A stretch of 51,950 nt of DNA from Streptomyces graminilatus (GTDB lineage: Bacteria > Actinomycetota > Actinomycetes > Streptomycetales > Streptomycetaceae): NCBI RefSeq assembly GCF_001418565.1, contig NZ_LIQQ01000155.1, forward strand, positions 1 through 51,950, read 5' to 3'. The notes beneath the pieces are model-generated. The model had not been told where the DNA came from. It made no database searches and saw only the letters and a list, made by a program, of their open reading frames with translations. The translations under genes and the position numbers were made by a program. Shown here one piece after another: positions 1-10,532 of the stretch. Within the stretch, counting starts at the first letter, position 1, and each line of letters opens with the position of its first letter.

Positions 1-45
1 GCCCCCAGGTACGGGACGGGTAGGGGCGGCGGGGGCGAGGAAACA

Positions 46-51
46 TAGGCT
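46..51 (+). promoter_or_regulatory. -10 element for leaderless MetE-like gene
   Basis: TAGGCT lies 7 nt before the GTG start at 59, with no Shine-Dalgarno sequence between them. This predicts a transcript that begins at or very near the start codon. The -35 region is not clear. Confidence 0.5.
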
Positions 52-58
52 GCCCCCT

Positions 59-1060
59 GTGAACGCGAACCCCACCTTCGGCCCCGCCACCGGCATCGGT
101 TCCCTGCCCGGCGGCGACGCCCGGGAAGCCGTCAAGGCGGCCACCGGGACCTTCGACGACTTCCCCTTCCTCCCCGAACTCCCCGCCAGGGGCCCAGGCG
201 CCGACATGATCGGCCGCACCGCCGGAATGCTCGTCGAGATGTACGCGCGCGTGGAGCCAAGCGGCTGGCGCCTCGGCGACCGCCCAGGCCGGGACACCAA
301 GCGGGCCCGCTCCTGGCTCGGCGAGGACCTCGACGCGCTGGAGGAGTTCACCCAGGGCTATGAGGGGCAGCTCAAGGTGCAGGCCGTGGGGCCCTGGACA
401 CTCGCCGCCGCCCTCGAACTGCGCAACGGCGAACTCGCCCTCTCCGACCCCGGCGCCTGCCGCGACCTCGCCGGCTCCCTCGCCGAGGGCATCCGCCTCC
501 ACCTCGACGAACTCCGCCGCCGCATCCCCGGCGCCCAACTCGTCCTCCAGCTCGACGAACCGTCCCTCATGGCGGTGCTGCGCGGCCAGGTGAGAACGGC
601 CAGCGGCTACCGCACGCACCGCGTCCCGGACCGCCAGATCGCCGAGGCCACGCTCCGGGAGGTGATCGGCGTGCACCGTGACGGGCCCGTCGTCGTCCAT
701 TCCTGCGCCCCGGACGTCCCGTTCGCCCTGCTTCGCCGGGCCGGTGCCGCCGCCGTCTCCTTCGACTTCTCTCTCCTCACCGAACGTGACGACGACGCGA
801 TCGGTGAGGCGGTGGAGGCGGGGCTGCGGCTGTTCGCCGGTGTCGTGCCGGGCACGGACGGCCCGTTGTCAGACCCTGCCGGTAGCGTCAGTGGTGTCAG
901 AACGCTGTGGCGCAGGCTGGGGCTGCATCCGGGACTTCTCGCGGAGGCGGTCACCGTCACTCCGTCGTGCGGACTCGCGGGCGCTTCCCCGCGGTACGCA
1001 TGGGCGGCGCTCGCCCACTGCGTCCAGGCGGCGAGATCACTCGCGGACAACCCAGAGTAA
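59..1060 (+). CDS. MetE-like (cobalamin-independent methionine synthase family) protein
   Basis: This 333-aa protein has the fold signature of the catalytic C-terminal half of cobalamin-independent methionine synthase (MetE/uroporphyrinogen decarboxylase superfamily). It shows an early GIGSLPG segment, a central QLDEPSL, HSCAPDVP (His and Cys expected to bind zinc) and a late TPSCGLAGAS (third ligand Cys). True MetE is about 750 aa and has an N-terminal duplicated barrel that binds methyltetrahydrofolate. That half is absent here, so the methyl donor, if the protein is a methyltransferase, is unknown. The start is GTG at 59, chosen because a -10-like TAGGCT sits 7 nt upstream. ligA begins 15 nt downstream, so the two are probably co-transcribed. 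The family is confident; the reaction is not. Confidence 0.8.
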   Translation: MNANPTFGPATGIGSLPGGDAREAVKAATGTFDDFPFLPELPARGPGADMIGRTAGMLVEMYARVEPSGWRLGDRPGRDTKRARSWLGEDLDALEEFTQGYEGQLKVQAVGPWTLAAALELRNGELALSDPGACRDLAGSLAEGIRLHLDELRRRIPGAQLVLQLDEPSLMAVLRGQVRTASGYRTHRVPDRQIAEATLREVIGVHRDGPVVVHSCAPDVPFALLRRAGAAAVSFDFSLLTERDDDAIGEAVEAGLRLFAGVVPGTDGPLSDPAGSVSGVRTLWRRLGLHPGLLAEAVTVTPSCGLAGASPRYAWAALAHCVQAARSLADNPE

Positions 1061-3271
<2,211 letters not shown>

Positions 3272-3280
3272 GGGTTGAAG

Positions 3281-3318
3281 ACCACCCGATCGGCGCATAC
3301 CAGATGCATACGGGTGGT
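3281..3318 (+). terminator. Hairpin after ligA
   Basis: An 8-bp inverted repeat (ACCACCCG at 3281-3288 and CGGGTGGT at 3311-3318) starts 9 nt after the ligA stop. The loop is long (22 nt) and there is no U-tract, so this is a weak terminator candidate. The rest of the 219-bp gap to the next gene holds three TTGACG hexamers (3380, 3429, 3436) that could be -35 elements. Confidence 0.4.
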
Positions 3319-3490
3319 TGGGTCGCATTCGGGCAACCGTCGGCGACCGCTGCCCGTGGAAGCCTTCCGCGGCCTACTGTTGACGTAAGCGCCCGCCGTG
3401 CCCGGAGCGGTTTCGGACGCGGTGCCGGTTGACGGTTGACGGACATCGGACCGCGTGGCGTGGGCACCGCCGGCTGTGAGAGGGACGGGA

Positions 3491-5866
3491 ATGGAACCGA
3501 CCGATAGCGCCGCCCCTCCCTCAAGGCTGCTCGGACGCCGGATATCCGGCGTCCGGCGCTGGGGCTCCGCCCTCCTCGCGGGCCGCCCAGGATCCGGCCG
3601 GGAGCCGGACGCGCCCCGCCGGACGGCGGGGTTCCTGGAGCGGGCGGGCGTCGGCGTCCGTACATCCGGACGCGCGTCCGGACCGGCGGGCGGCACCGGC
3701 ACGGCGGGCGGAACAGGAGCGGGAGTCGCGGGCGGTGCCGGACCGTGCGTCGTCGCCGACAGCAGGGTGTCGACCCCGCTGACGGCCCACCTCACCGCCG
3801 AGGAGCGCGTCGCCCATCTGCACGCCCACGACCCCGCGCGCCAGTTGACCTGGCCCGCGCTGCCCGCGGCGGTCGTCGCGGCGGCCGGGTTCGTCCTCGG
3901 CGCCGGCTTCTACCGGGGCTTCACCGGTCACAGCGCGCTGTTCCCGTCCGGCACCGTCGGCTGGGCCCTCGCCGTGCTCACCGGGGTCATCGTCTTCCAC
4001 CTCGTCGCCCTCGGCCGCGCCCGCTGGTGGGGCGGCACCGGCTCCGGCTCCGCCCTCACCCTCTCCGTGCTCCTGCTGTTCGGGTGGGTGCCGGCCGGCA
4101 TGGTCAGCCTCACCGTCGTCGTCCTGGTCGGCGTGGCCCGGCGCCGCCGCTGGCGGGTGGGCCTGCTGCACGGGGCGGTGGACATCCTCGGCATCGGCGC
4201 CGGCGCGCTGGTGCTCGCCGCGTTCGGACGGGTCCCGTCCGTCGAGTCACCGTGGAACCCGCAGACCTGGAGTTTCTACACGGCACCCGAGGTGATGCTG
4301 GTCGCGGTCGCCTACCTGGTCCTCACCCGCACCCTGCTCTGGTATCTGCACACCCCGCGCGGCGGACTGCCCACGGCCGCCCGCTCCGCCCTGGTCAGAC
4401 AGGGCCTGGTCGCGGTCGCGCTGCTCGCCATCGCACCGCTGATCTGCGTCGTCGCCGTCGCCCTGCCGATCCTGCTGCCGCTGTTCGCCATTCCGCTCAT
4501 CGCCCTCGACTCCACCCTGTGGATAGCCAGGGTCCGGGCCGAGGAACAGCTCCGCGACCCGCTGACCGGGCTGCCCAACAGACAATGGCTCCTGGAACGG
4601 ACCTGGACGGCCCTCGACGACGCCGAACGCATCGACGCGCGGGCCGCGTTGATGCTCATAGACCTCGACCGCTTCCGCTCCGTGAACGACACACTGGGCC
4701 ACCTCGCCGGTGACCGTCTCCTCCTCCAGATAGCCGACCGGCTGCGCCTCGCGCTTCCGCGCGGCGCGGAGGCCGCCCGGCTCGGCGGCGACGAGTTCGC
4801 CGTGTTACTGCCGGTCGTCGACTCCACGACGTCCGCCACCCGCGTCGCCCGCAACCTGGTCACCGTGCTCGGCTCCCCGCTCGACCTCGACGGACTCACC
4901 CTCGTCCTGGAGGCCAGCGCGGGCCTCGCCGTCTTCCCCGACCACGCGCTCGACGCGGAGGGGCTGCTGCGGCGCGCGGACGTCGCGATGTACCAGGCGA
5001 AGCGGGACCGCACGGGCGTCGAGGTGTACGAGTCCAAGCGGGACTCGAACACCCCGGACCGGCTGGGCCTGCTGGGCGACCTGCGGCGCGCGCTCGACGC
5101 GCACGAGGTCGAACTGCACTACCAGCCCAAGGTGCGCTTCGACGGGCAGGTCGCCGGTCTGGAGGCACTGGTGCGATGGGTGCACCCGGAGCGCGGGAAG
5201 GTGCCGCCGGACGAGTTCATAGCCATCGCCGAGTCGTCCGGGCTGATGCCCCACCTCACGGAGTACGTACTGGAGACGGCGCTCGAACAGGTCGCCAAGT
5301 GGCGCTCCCAGAAGCTGTTCGTCCCGGTCGCCGTCAACGTCTCCCCGCGTGACGTCCACACCCCCGGCTTCGCCGGTTCCGTCGCCGCGCGCCTGGCCCG
5401 GCACGGGGTCCCGGCGGGAGCGCTCCAACTGGAGATCACGGAGCACGTGCTCCTGGAGGATCCGCAGAAGGCCGCGGACACGCTGGCCGCGCTGACCGGG
5501 CACGGCGTGAAGATGTCCCTGGACGACTTCGGGACCGGGTACTCGTCGCTGGTGCATCTGCGGCGGCTGCCGGTGAGCGAGCTGAAGATCGACCGGTCGT
5601 TCGTGGCGCGGCTGGCGGTGGACACGGAGGACGCGGAGATCGTGCGGTGCACGGTCGATCTCGCGCACTCCCTGGGACTGCTTGTCGTCGCCGAGGGCGT
5701 CGAGGACGACGAGACGTGGGAACGGCTGCGGGACATGGGCTGCGACGCGGTGCAGGGGTGGCTGGTCGCCGCCGCGATGCCTCCCGAGGAGGCCACGGCC
5801 TGGTTGCTGGCGCGGGGGACCCGGGGGTGGCAGCGGCCCCGGGCGGCTCTGCCCGCAGCAGAGTGA
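3491..5866 (+). CDS. rmdB: Membrane GGDEF-EAL cyclic-di-GMP enzyme (RmdB type)
   Basis: The protein (791 aa from this start) has a low-complexity Gly/Arg/Pro N-terminus of about 90 residues, six or seven membrane helices (about residues 115-350), a GGDEF domain with the intact signature at 432-436, and an EAL domain with EAL at 558-560, DDFGTGYSS, LKIDRSFV and VAEGVE. No RxxD inhibitory site lies before GGDEF. The EAL motifs look catalytically complete, so c-di-GMP hydrolysis is likely. S. coelicolor RmdB (SCO5495), next to ligA, is a phosphodiesterase needed for normal aerial development (established knowledge), and synteny supports orthology. ATG at 3491 follows a purine-rich GAGAGGGACGG. 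A later start such as GTG 3767 would drop the low-complexity part, so the N-terminus is uncertain. Confidence 0.88.
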   Translation: MEPTDSAAPPSRLLGRRISGVRRWGSALLAGRPGSGREPDAPRRTAGFLERAGVGVRTSGRASGPAGGTGTAGGTGAGVAGGAGPCVVADSRVSTPLTAHLTAEERVAHLHAHDPARQLTWPALPAAVVAAAGFVLGAGFYRGFTGHSALFPSGTVGWALAVLTGVIVFHLVALGRARWWGGTGSGSALTLSVLLLFGWVPAGMVSLTVVVLVGVARRRRWRVGLLHGAVDILGIGAGALVLAAFGRVPSVESPWNPQTWSFYTAPEVMLVAVAYLVLTRTLLWYLHTPRGGLPTAARSALVRQGLVAVALLAIAPLICVVAVALPILLPLFAIPLIALDSTLWIARVRAEEQLRDPLTGLPNRQWLLERTWTALDDAERIDARAALMLIDLDRFRSVNDTLGHLAGDRLLLQIADRLRLALPRGAEAARLGGDEFAVLLPVVDSTTSATRVARNLVTVLGSPLDLDGLTLVLEASAGLAVFPDHALDAEGLLRRADVAMYQAKRDRTGVEVYESKRDSNTPDRLGLLGDLRRALDAHEVELHYQPKVRFDGQVAGLEALVRWVHPERGKVPPDEFIAIAESSGLMPHLTEYVLETALEQVAKWRSQKLFVPVAVNVSPRDVHTPGFAGSVAARLARHGVPAGALQLEITEHVLLEDPQKAADTLAALTGHGVKMSLDDFGTGYSSLVHLRRLPVSELKIDRSFVARLAVDTEDAEIVRCTVDLAHSLGLLVVAEGVEDDETWERLRDMGCDAVQGWLVAAAMPPEEATAWLLARGTRGWQRPRAALPAAE

Positions 5867-5958
5867 TTCCGGGCGATCTCTCACCCGAGCGCCGCCCGTT
5901 TCCCGCGGCTGCCGGTCGCCGGAAACAATCCCGTGCGCGGGGTGGTTCGTCCGACCCC

Positions 5959-5964
5959 TAGGAT
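5959..5964 (+). promoter_or_regulatory. -10 element of the gatCAB operon
   Basis: TAGGAT lies 42 nt before gatC. It would give a short leader containing an AGAGGA ribosome binding site at 5994-5999. I see no clear -35. Confidence 0.35.
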
Positions 5965-6006
5965 TGGGGCCAAAACCACACCGCACTCACCCCAGAGGAT
6001 CGCTGC

Positions 6007-6303
6007 ATGCCTGGCATCACGCGCGAGGAGGTCGCCCACCTCGCACGGCTGGCGCGTCTGGAGCTGAAGGGCGAAGAGCTCGACCACTTCGCAGGCCAGC
6101 TCGACGACATCATCGGCGCGGTCGCCCGCGTCAGCGAGGTCGCCGACCAAGACGTACCGCCGACCTCGCACCCGCTGCCGCTGACGAACGTCATGCGCGC
6201 GGACGAGGTCCGTCCGTCGCTCACCCCCGAGCAGGCGCTCTCCGGCGCCCCGGCCCAGGAGCAGCAGCGTTTCAAGGTGCCGCAGATCCTGGGGGAGGAC
6301 TAA
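6007..6303 (+). CDS. gatC: Asp/Glu-tRNA amidotransferase subunit C
   Basis: The 98-aa small subunit of the GatCAB amidotransferase stabilises GatA and tethers it to GatB. It shows the family pattern: an N-terminal helix [17 protein letters not shown], a middle helix with [15 protein letters not shown], then a loop with PTSHPLPL and [15 protein letters not shown], ending in the FKVPQIL segment that wraps around GatA. ATG at 6007 has an AGAGGA sequence upstream. gatA follows after 4 nt, so they are one operon. Confidence 0.96.
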   Translation: MPGITREEVAHLARLARLELKGEELDHFAGQLDDIIGAVARVSEVADQDVPPTSHPLPLTNVMRADEVRPSLTPEQALSGAPAQEQQRFKVPQILGED

Positions 6304-6307
6304 TCAC

Positions 6308-7810
6308 ATGACGGACCACAGCAGCATCATCCGGCTCACCGCCGCCGAGACCGCCGCGAACATCGCCTCCGGCGTCCTCACGGCCGTCGAGGTCACCGAG
6401 GCCCACCTCGCGCGTATCGAGGAGGTCGACGCGAAGGTGCACGCCTTCCTGCACGTCGACCGGGAGGGCGCCCTCGCCCAGGCCCGCGCCGTGGACGCCA
6501 AGCGCGAGCGCGGGGAGACGCTGGGCCCGCTGGCCGGCGTACCCCTCGCGCTCAAGGACATCTTCACCACCGAGGGGATCCCGACCACCGTCGGCTCCAA
6601 GATCCTCGAAGGGTGGATCCCGCCCTACGACGCGACGCTCACCAAGCGGCTGAAGGCCGCCGACGTCGTCATCCTCGGCAAGACCAACATGGACGAGTTC
6701 GCCATGGGGTCGAGCACCGAGAACAGCGCGTACGGGCCGACCGGCAACCCGTGGGACCTGACCAGGATCCCTGGTGGTTCCGGTGGTGGGTCGAGTGCCG
6801 CGCTCGCCTCCTTCCAGGCGCCGCTGGCCATCGGCACGGACACCGGCGGTTCCATCCGCCAGCCCGCCGCCGTCACCGGCACGGTCGGCGTGAAGCCGAC
6901 GTACGGCGCCGTGTCGCGGTACGGCATGGTCGCCTTCTCGTCCTCCCTCGACCAGGGCGGGCCCTGCGCCCGTACGGTCCTGGACGCCGCGCTCCTGCAC
7001 GAGGTCATCGCCGGGCACGACCCGCTCGACTCCACCTCGATCGACGCGCCGGTCCCGCCGGTAGTCGAGGCCGCCCGCAACGGCAGCGTCGAGGGCATGC
7101 GCGTCGGTGTCGTCAAGCAGTTCCGCGGCGAGGGCTACCAGGCCGGCGTCATCCAGCGCTTCGACGAGTCCGTCGCCCTTCTCAAGGAGCTGGGCGCCGA
7201 GATCGTGGAGCTGGACTGCCCGTCCTTCGACCTCGCTCTTTCGGCCTACTACCTGATCGCGCCCTCCGAGTGCTCGTCCAACCTCGCGCGCTTCGACGGA
7301 CTGCGCTACGGCCGCCGTACGGGCGACGACGGCACGCACTCCGCCGAAGAGGTCACCTCGCTCACCCGTGCGGAGGGCTTCGGCCCCGAGGTCAAGCGCC
7401 GCATCATCCTCGGCACGTACGCGCTCAGCTCCGGCTACTACGACGCGTACTACGGCAGCGCCCAGAAGGTCCGTACGCTCATCACGCGCGACTTCGAGAA
7501 GGCGTTCGAGTCGGTGGACGTGATCGTCTCCCCGACGACGCCCACCACCGCCTTCCCGATCGGCGAGCGTGCCGACGACCCGATGGCGATGTACCTCGCG
7601 GACCTCTGCACCATCCCCACCAACCTGGCGGGCAACGCGGCCATGTCCCTGCCCTGCGGTCTCGCGCCGGAGGACGGACTGCCGGTCGGGCTCCAGATCA
7701 TCGCCCCGGCGCTGAAGGACGACCGTCTCTACAAGGTCGGCGCAGCCGTCGAGGCCGCCTTCGTGGAAAAGTGGGGGCACCCGCTGCTCGAGGAGGCACC
7801 GTCGCTGTGA
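6308..7810 (+). CDS. gatA: Asp/Glu-tRNA amidotransferase subunit A
   Basis: The 500-aa amidase subunit releases ammonia from glutamine for conversion of Glu-tRNAGln to Gln-tRNAGln (and Asp-tRNAAsn where needed). The amidase-signature triad is visible: Lys83 ([10 protein letters not shown]), the cis-Ser158 in the GGSGGGSS loop and the nucleophile Ser182 (DTGGSIRQP). The assignment comes from alignment in memory to S. aureus GatA K79/S154/S178. Length is typical. A GGGGGAGGAC ribosome site lies at 6291-6300. Its stop overlaps the GTG of the next small gene (GTGA), indicating translational coupling. Confidence 0.97.
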   Translation: MTDHSSIIRLTAAETAANIASGVLTAVEVTEAHLARIEEVDAKVHAFLHVDREGALAQARAVDAKRERGETLGPLAGVPLALKDIFTTEGIPTTVGSKILEGWIPPYDATLTKRLKAADVVILGKTNMDEFAMGSSTENSAYGPTGNPWDLTRIPGGSGGGSSAALASFQAPLAIGTDTGGSIRQPAAVTGTVGVKPTYGAVSRYGMVAFSSSLDQGGPCARTVLDAALLHEVIAGHDPLDSTSIDAPVPPVVEAARNGSVEGMRVGVVKQFRGEGYQAGVIQRFDESVALLKELGAEIVELDCPSFDLALSAYYLIAPSECSSNLARFDGLRYGRRTGDDGTHSAEEVTSLTRAEGFGPEVKRRIILGTYALSSGYYDAYYGSAQKVRTLITRDFEKAFESVDVIVSPTTPTTAFPIGERADDPMAMYLADLCTIPTNLAGNAAMSLPCGLAPEDGLPVGLQIIAPALKDDRLYKVGAAVEAAFVEKWGHPLLEEAPSL

Positions 7811-8049
7811 GCAATGCTCTTTCGAAGGCCAAGGGCTTCAAGAAGTCCAAGTCCGGCACGTACCTGTCCATCGCGACCACCGCGTTCGGAGCCGTCAGCG
7901 TCGTCAAGCAGGCCAGGAAGGCCCGCTCGGAGAGCGACACGCTGCGCCTCATCGACGCGGCCGTGTCCGCCGCCGCCATCGTCACCGGCCTCGCCATCCT
8001 CTACCGCGAGCTGAAGCGGCTGGGCGACGACGACGTCCTGCTGGGCTGA
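7807..8049 (+). CDS. Small conserved protein inside the gatCAB operon
   Basis: An 80-aa basic protein that I do not recognise. It starts with GTG overlapping the gatA stop by 3 nt and ends 16 nt before gatB. The N-terminus is Lys-rich ([13 protein letters not shown]), followed by two weakly hydrophobic stretches ([31 protein letters not shown]) separated by a charged linker, ending in an acidic tail. It may be a membrane-associated hairpin. The S. coelicolor operon also has a small gene between gatA and gatB (from memory), so this one is probably conserved. Its position suggests co-expression with the amidotransferase but proves no functional link. Confidence 0.85.
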   Translation: MSNALSKAKGFKKSKSGTYLSIATTAFGAVSVVKQARKARSESDTLRLIDAAVSAAAIVTGLAILYRELKRLGDDDVLLG

Positions 8050-8065
8050 GAGGGAAGTTTTCACC

Positions 8066-9586
8066 GTGACCACCACGACCGACACCGAACTGGTGTCGTA
8101 CGAGGACGCGCTGGCGTCGTACGACCCCGTCATGGGCCTTGAGGTCCACGTCGAACTCGGCACCAGGACCAAGATGTTCTGCGGCTGTTCGACCGAGCTG
8201 GGCGGCGAGCCCAACTCGCAGACCTGCCCGACCTGCCTCGGCCTGCCCGGCGCGCTCCCGGTCGTCAACGCGACCGGCGTCGAGTCCGCCATCAAGATCG
8301 GCCTCGCGCTGCACTGCGAGATCGCCGAGTGGTGCCGCTTCGCCCGGAAGAACTACTTCTATCCGGACATGCCGAAGAACTTCCAGACCTCCCAGTACGA
8401 CGAGCCGATCGCCTTCAACGGCTACCTCGACGTCCAGCTGGAGGACGGCGAGACCTTCCGCGTGGAGATCGAGCGCGCCCACATGGAGGAGGACACCGGC
8501 AAGTCGCTGCACGTCGGCGGCGCGACGGGCCGTATCCACGGCGCCTCGCACTCGCTGCTCGACTACAACCGCGCCGGCATCCCCCTCATCGAGATCGTCA
8601 CCAAGCCGATCGAGGGCGCCGGTGAGCGCGCTCCCGAGGTCGCCAAGGCGTACGTCGCCGAGCTGCGCGAACTCATCAAGGCGCTCGGCGTGTCCGAGGC
8701 CCGGATGGACCAGGGGCAGATGCGCTGCGACGTGAACCTGTCGCTGCGCCCGCACGGCCGCGAGAAGTTCGGCACCCGCAGCGAGACGAAGAACGTCAAC
8801 TCGCTGCGTTCCGTGGAGCGCGCGGCCCGTTTCGAGATCCAGCGGCACGCCGCCGTGCTGAACTCGGGCGGGACGATCATCCAGGAGACCCGGCACTTCC
8901 ACGAGGACACCGGGTCGACGACCTCGGGCCGCGTGAAGGAGGAGGCCGAGGACTACCGGTACTTCCCCGAGCCGGACCTGGTACCGGTGGCCCCCGCCCG
9001 TGAGTGGGTCGAGGAGATCCGCGCCGGGCTGCCCGAACTGCCGCTGGCCCGCCGCAACCGGCTCCTCGCGGAGTGGGGTGTCACGGCGACCGACATGCAG
9101 GCGATGCTCAACGCCGGTGCCATCGACCTGATCGTCGCCACCATCGACGCCGGTGCCGACGCGACCTCCGCCCGCAAGTGGTGGATGGGTGAACTCGCGC
9201 GCAGCGCCAACGAGTCGGGCACCCCGCTCGACGAACTGGCCATCACCGCCGAGCAGGTCGCCCGGGTCTCCGCGCTGGTCGCGTCGGGCGACCTGAACGA
9301 CAAGCTGGCCCGCCAGGTCATCGAGGGCGTCCTCGCGGGCGAGGGCACCCCGGACGAGGTCGTCGAGAAGCGCGGTCTGAAGGTCGTCTCCGACGACGGC
9401 GCGCTCAACACGGCCGTCCAGGAGGCCATCGCCGGCAACCCGGGCATCGCCGACAAGATCCGCGGCGGCAAGGTGGCCGCGGTCGGCGCCCTGGTCGGCG
9501 CGGTCATGAAGGCGACCCGCGGTCAGGCCGACGCGGCCCGCGTCAAGGAACTGATCCTTGAGCAGTTGGGCGTCAGCGAAGGCTGA
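8066..9586 (+). CDS. gatB: Asp/Glu-tRNA amidotransferase subunit B
   Basis: The 506-aa subunit binds the misacylated tRNA and activates its side chain with ATP before amidation. The start region carries the family motif [10 protein letters not shown], then a cysteine cluster (MFCGCSTEL ... [11 protein letters not shown]) that binds metal in known GatB proteins, [16 protein letters not shown], and [11 protein letters not shown] in the kinase-like site. The C-terminal third is the helical tRNA-binding YqeY-like domain, ending [11 protein letters not shown]. The GTG start at 8066 is preceded by AGAGGGAAG. A strong terminator follows 19 nt after the stop. Confidence 0.97.
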   Translation: MTTTTDTELVSYEDALASYDPVMGLEVHVELGTRTKMFCGCSTELGGEPNSQTCPTCLGLPGALPVVNATGVESAIKIGLALHCEIAEWCRFARKNYFYPDMPKNFQTSQYDEPIAFNGYLDVQLEDGETFRVEIERAHMEEDTGKSLHVGGATGRIHGASHSLLDYNRAGIPLIEIVTKPIEGAGERAPEVAKAYVAELRELIKALGVSEARMDQGQMRCDVNLSLRPHGREKFGTRSETKNVNSLRSVERAARFEIQRHAAVLNSGGTIIQETRHFHEDTGSTTSGRVKEEAEDYRYFPEPDLVPVAPAREWVEEIRAGLPELPLARRNRLLAEWGVTATDMQAMLNAGAIDLIVATIDAGADATSARKWWMGELARSANESGTPLDELAITAEQVARVSALVASGDLNDKLARQVIEGVLAGEGTPDEVVEKRGLKVVSDDGALNTAVQEAIAGNPGIADKIRGGKVAAVGALVGAVMKATRGQADAARVKELILEQLGVSEG

Positions 9587-9605
9587 GCCGAGCGGCGAAC
9601 AGCGG

Positions 9606-9645
9606 CCGAGGGGTGCATCGGGTTCCCGGTGCGCCCCTCGGCCTT
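9606..9645 (+). terminator. Intrinsic terminator after gatB
   Basis: Outer arms CCGAGGGG (9606-9613) and CCCCTCGG (9634-9641) enclose a second stem (GCATCGGG / CCCGGTGC with one G-T pair), about 16 bp in all, followed by CCTTT. Confidence 0.8.
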
Positions 9646-9708
9646 TGCCGCCATCCCGGCTACGTGCGGGCATCCTGGGCCCGCAGCCGGATATTCAGAT
9701 GGTCGCGC

Positions 9709-9714
9709 TACGCT
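9709..9714 (+). promoter_or_regulatory. -10 element for the acidic membrane protein gene
   Basis: TACGCT lies 8 nt before the ATG at 9723 with no ribosome binding site between them, which suggests a leaderless transcript. Confidence 0.45.
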
Positions 9715-9722
9715 CCCGCGCC

Positions 9723-10301
9723 ATGGACGCGAAAGACGAGACCCGAGAGAACGAGGAGGAGCGCAAGGACGTGCGCGAAGAGGTGCGCGACGAGGTGCGC
9801 GAAGAGGTGCGCGAGACGGAGCGCGAGGCCGAAGCCGAAGTCAAAGTCGAAGCCGAAGTCAAAGTCGAAGCCGAAGCCGAAGGCGAAGACGAAGGCGAAG
9901 ACGAAGGCGAAGGCGAAGGCGAAGTCACAGAGAAGCCTGAAGAGGAACTCGACGACGAGCGCGACACCAAGGACGAGGACGAGCTCGACGACGAAGAGGA
10001 CGACGAAGAGGACGACGAAGAGGACGAGTACGAGTACGACGAAGAGGACGCGGAGCTGGACGCCCGGCGGGCCCGCTGGACGGCCACCGGGACCGGGGCG
10101 CTGCTGGCCCTCGTGGGACTCGCCGCCGCCACGATCCGCCTCCTCGGCCCCGCACCCGTGCTCGTGCCCGCCGCGTACGCCCTCGGCGCCGCCATATGTG
10201 TGCTCGCGGCGGTTTTGGGGTCACGGGGACGCACCCGGCGGGCCCTGTGGCTGCTGATTGTCGGCGTAATGGTGATGGCGCTCGGAGACCAGTTCGACTG
10301 A
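9723..10301 (+). CDS. Acidic repeat-rich membrane protein
   Basis: A 192-aa protein of unknown function. The first 110 or so residues are almost entirely charged. A predicted coiled-coil stretch built on EEVRDEVREEVRE is followed by an EAEVKVE/EGEDEGE repeat and an Asp/Glu tract (DDEEDDEEDDEED). The last 75 residues contain two or three membrane helices (GALLALVGLAAATIRLLG; VPAAYALGAAICVLAAVLG; ALWLLIVGVMVMALG). ATG at 9723 is chosen because of the -10 just upstream; an in-frame ATG at 9699 is possible. The charged segment is encoded by short tandem DNA repeats (see the repeat entry), so its length may vary between strains. Confidence 0.75.
   Translation: MDAKDETRENEEERKDVREEVRDEVREEVRETEREAEAEVKVEAEVKVEAEAEGEDEGEDEGEGEGEVTEKPEEELDDERDTKDEDELDDEEDDEEDDEEDEYEYDEEDAELDARRARWTATGTGALLALVGLAAATIRLLGPAPVLVPAAYALGAAICVLAAVLGSRGRTRRALWLLIVGVMVMALGDQFD
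9771..10026 (+). repeat. Three consecutive coding tandem-repeat blocks
   Basis: Within the acidic gene there are four 12-bp units based on GTGCGCGAAGAG (9771-9818), then about sixteen 6-bp units of the form GAAGNC (about 9831-9925), then 9-bp GACGAAGAG units (about 9990-10026). All are in frame, so unit gain or loss changes protein length without frameshift. Confidence 0.85.
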
Positions 10302-10532
10302 GCCCTACGAGCCCTTTATGTAGTCGTCCTCCGAGGTGACAGACCCCCTGTGATTGTCCTGTGATGTGACTCGCAATCTTGTGAATAAGGGCACTAACGG
10401 CTCAAACGATCATCAGCGCCTGTAACAGTGGTTCGGCATCGCTCTTGCGTTCTTTCGTCTCTTCGCGGGCTGTTCTGTTCATTCACGACTGCTCCCGGCC
10501 AAAGATCCATATGTCAACCAGGGAGCACGTCT
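10302..10532. other. AT-richer intergenic region before the MMPL gene
   Basis: This 231-bp gap is noticeably less GC-rich than its surroundings, especially 10340-10460. It contains clustered TGTGA/TTGTGA words (10351-10384) and TTGCGT at about 10446, which could be promoter or regulator sites. I cannot assign a confident promoter or terminator. Confidence 0.4.
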
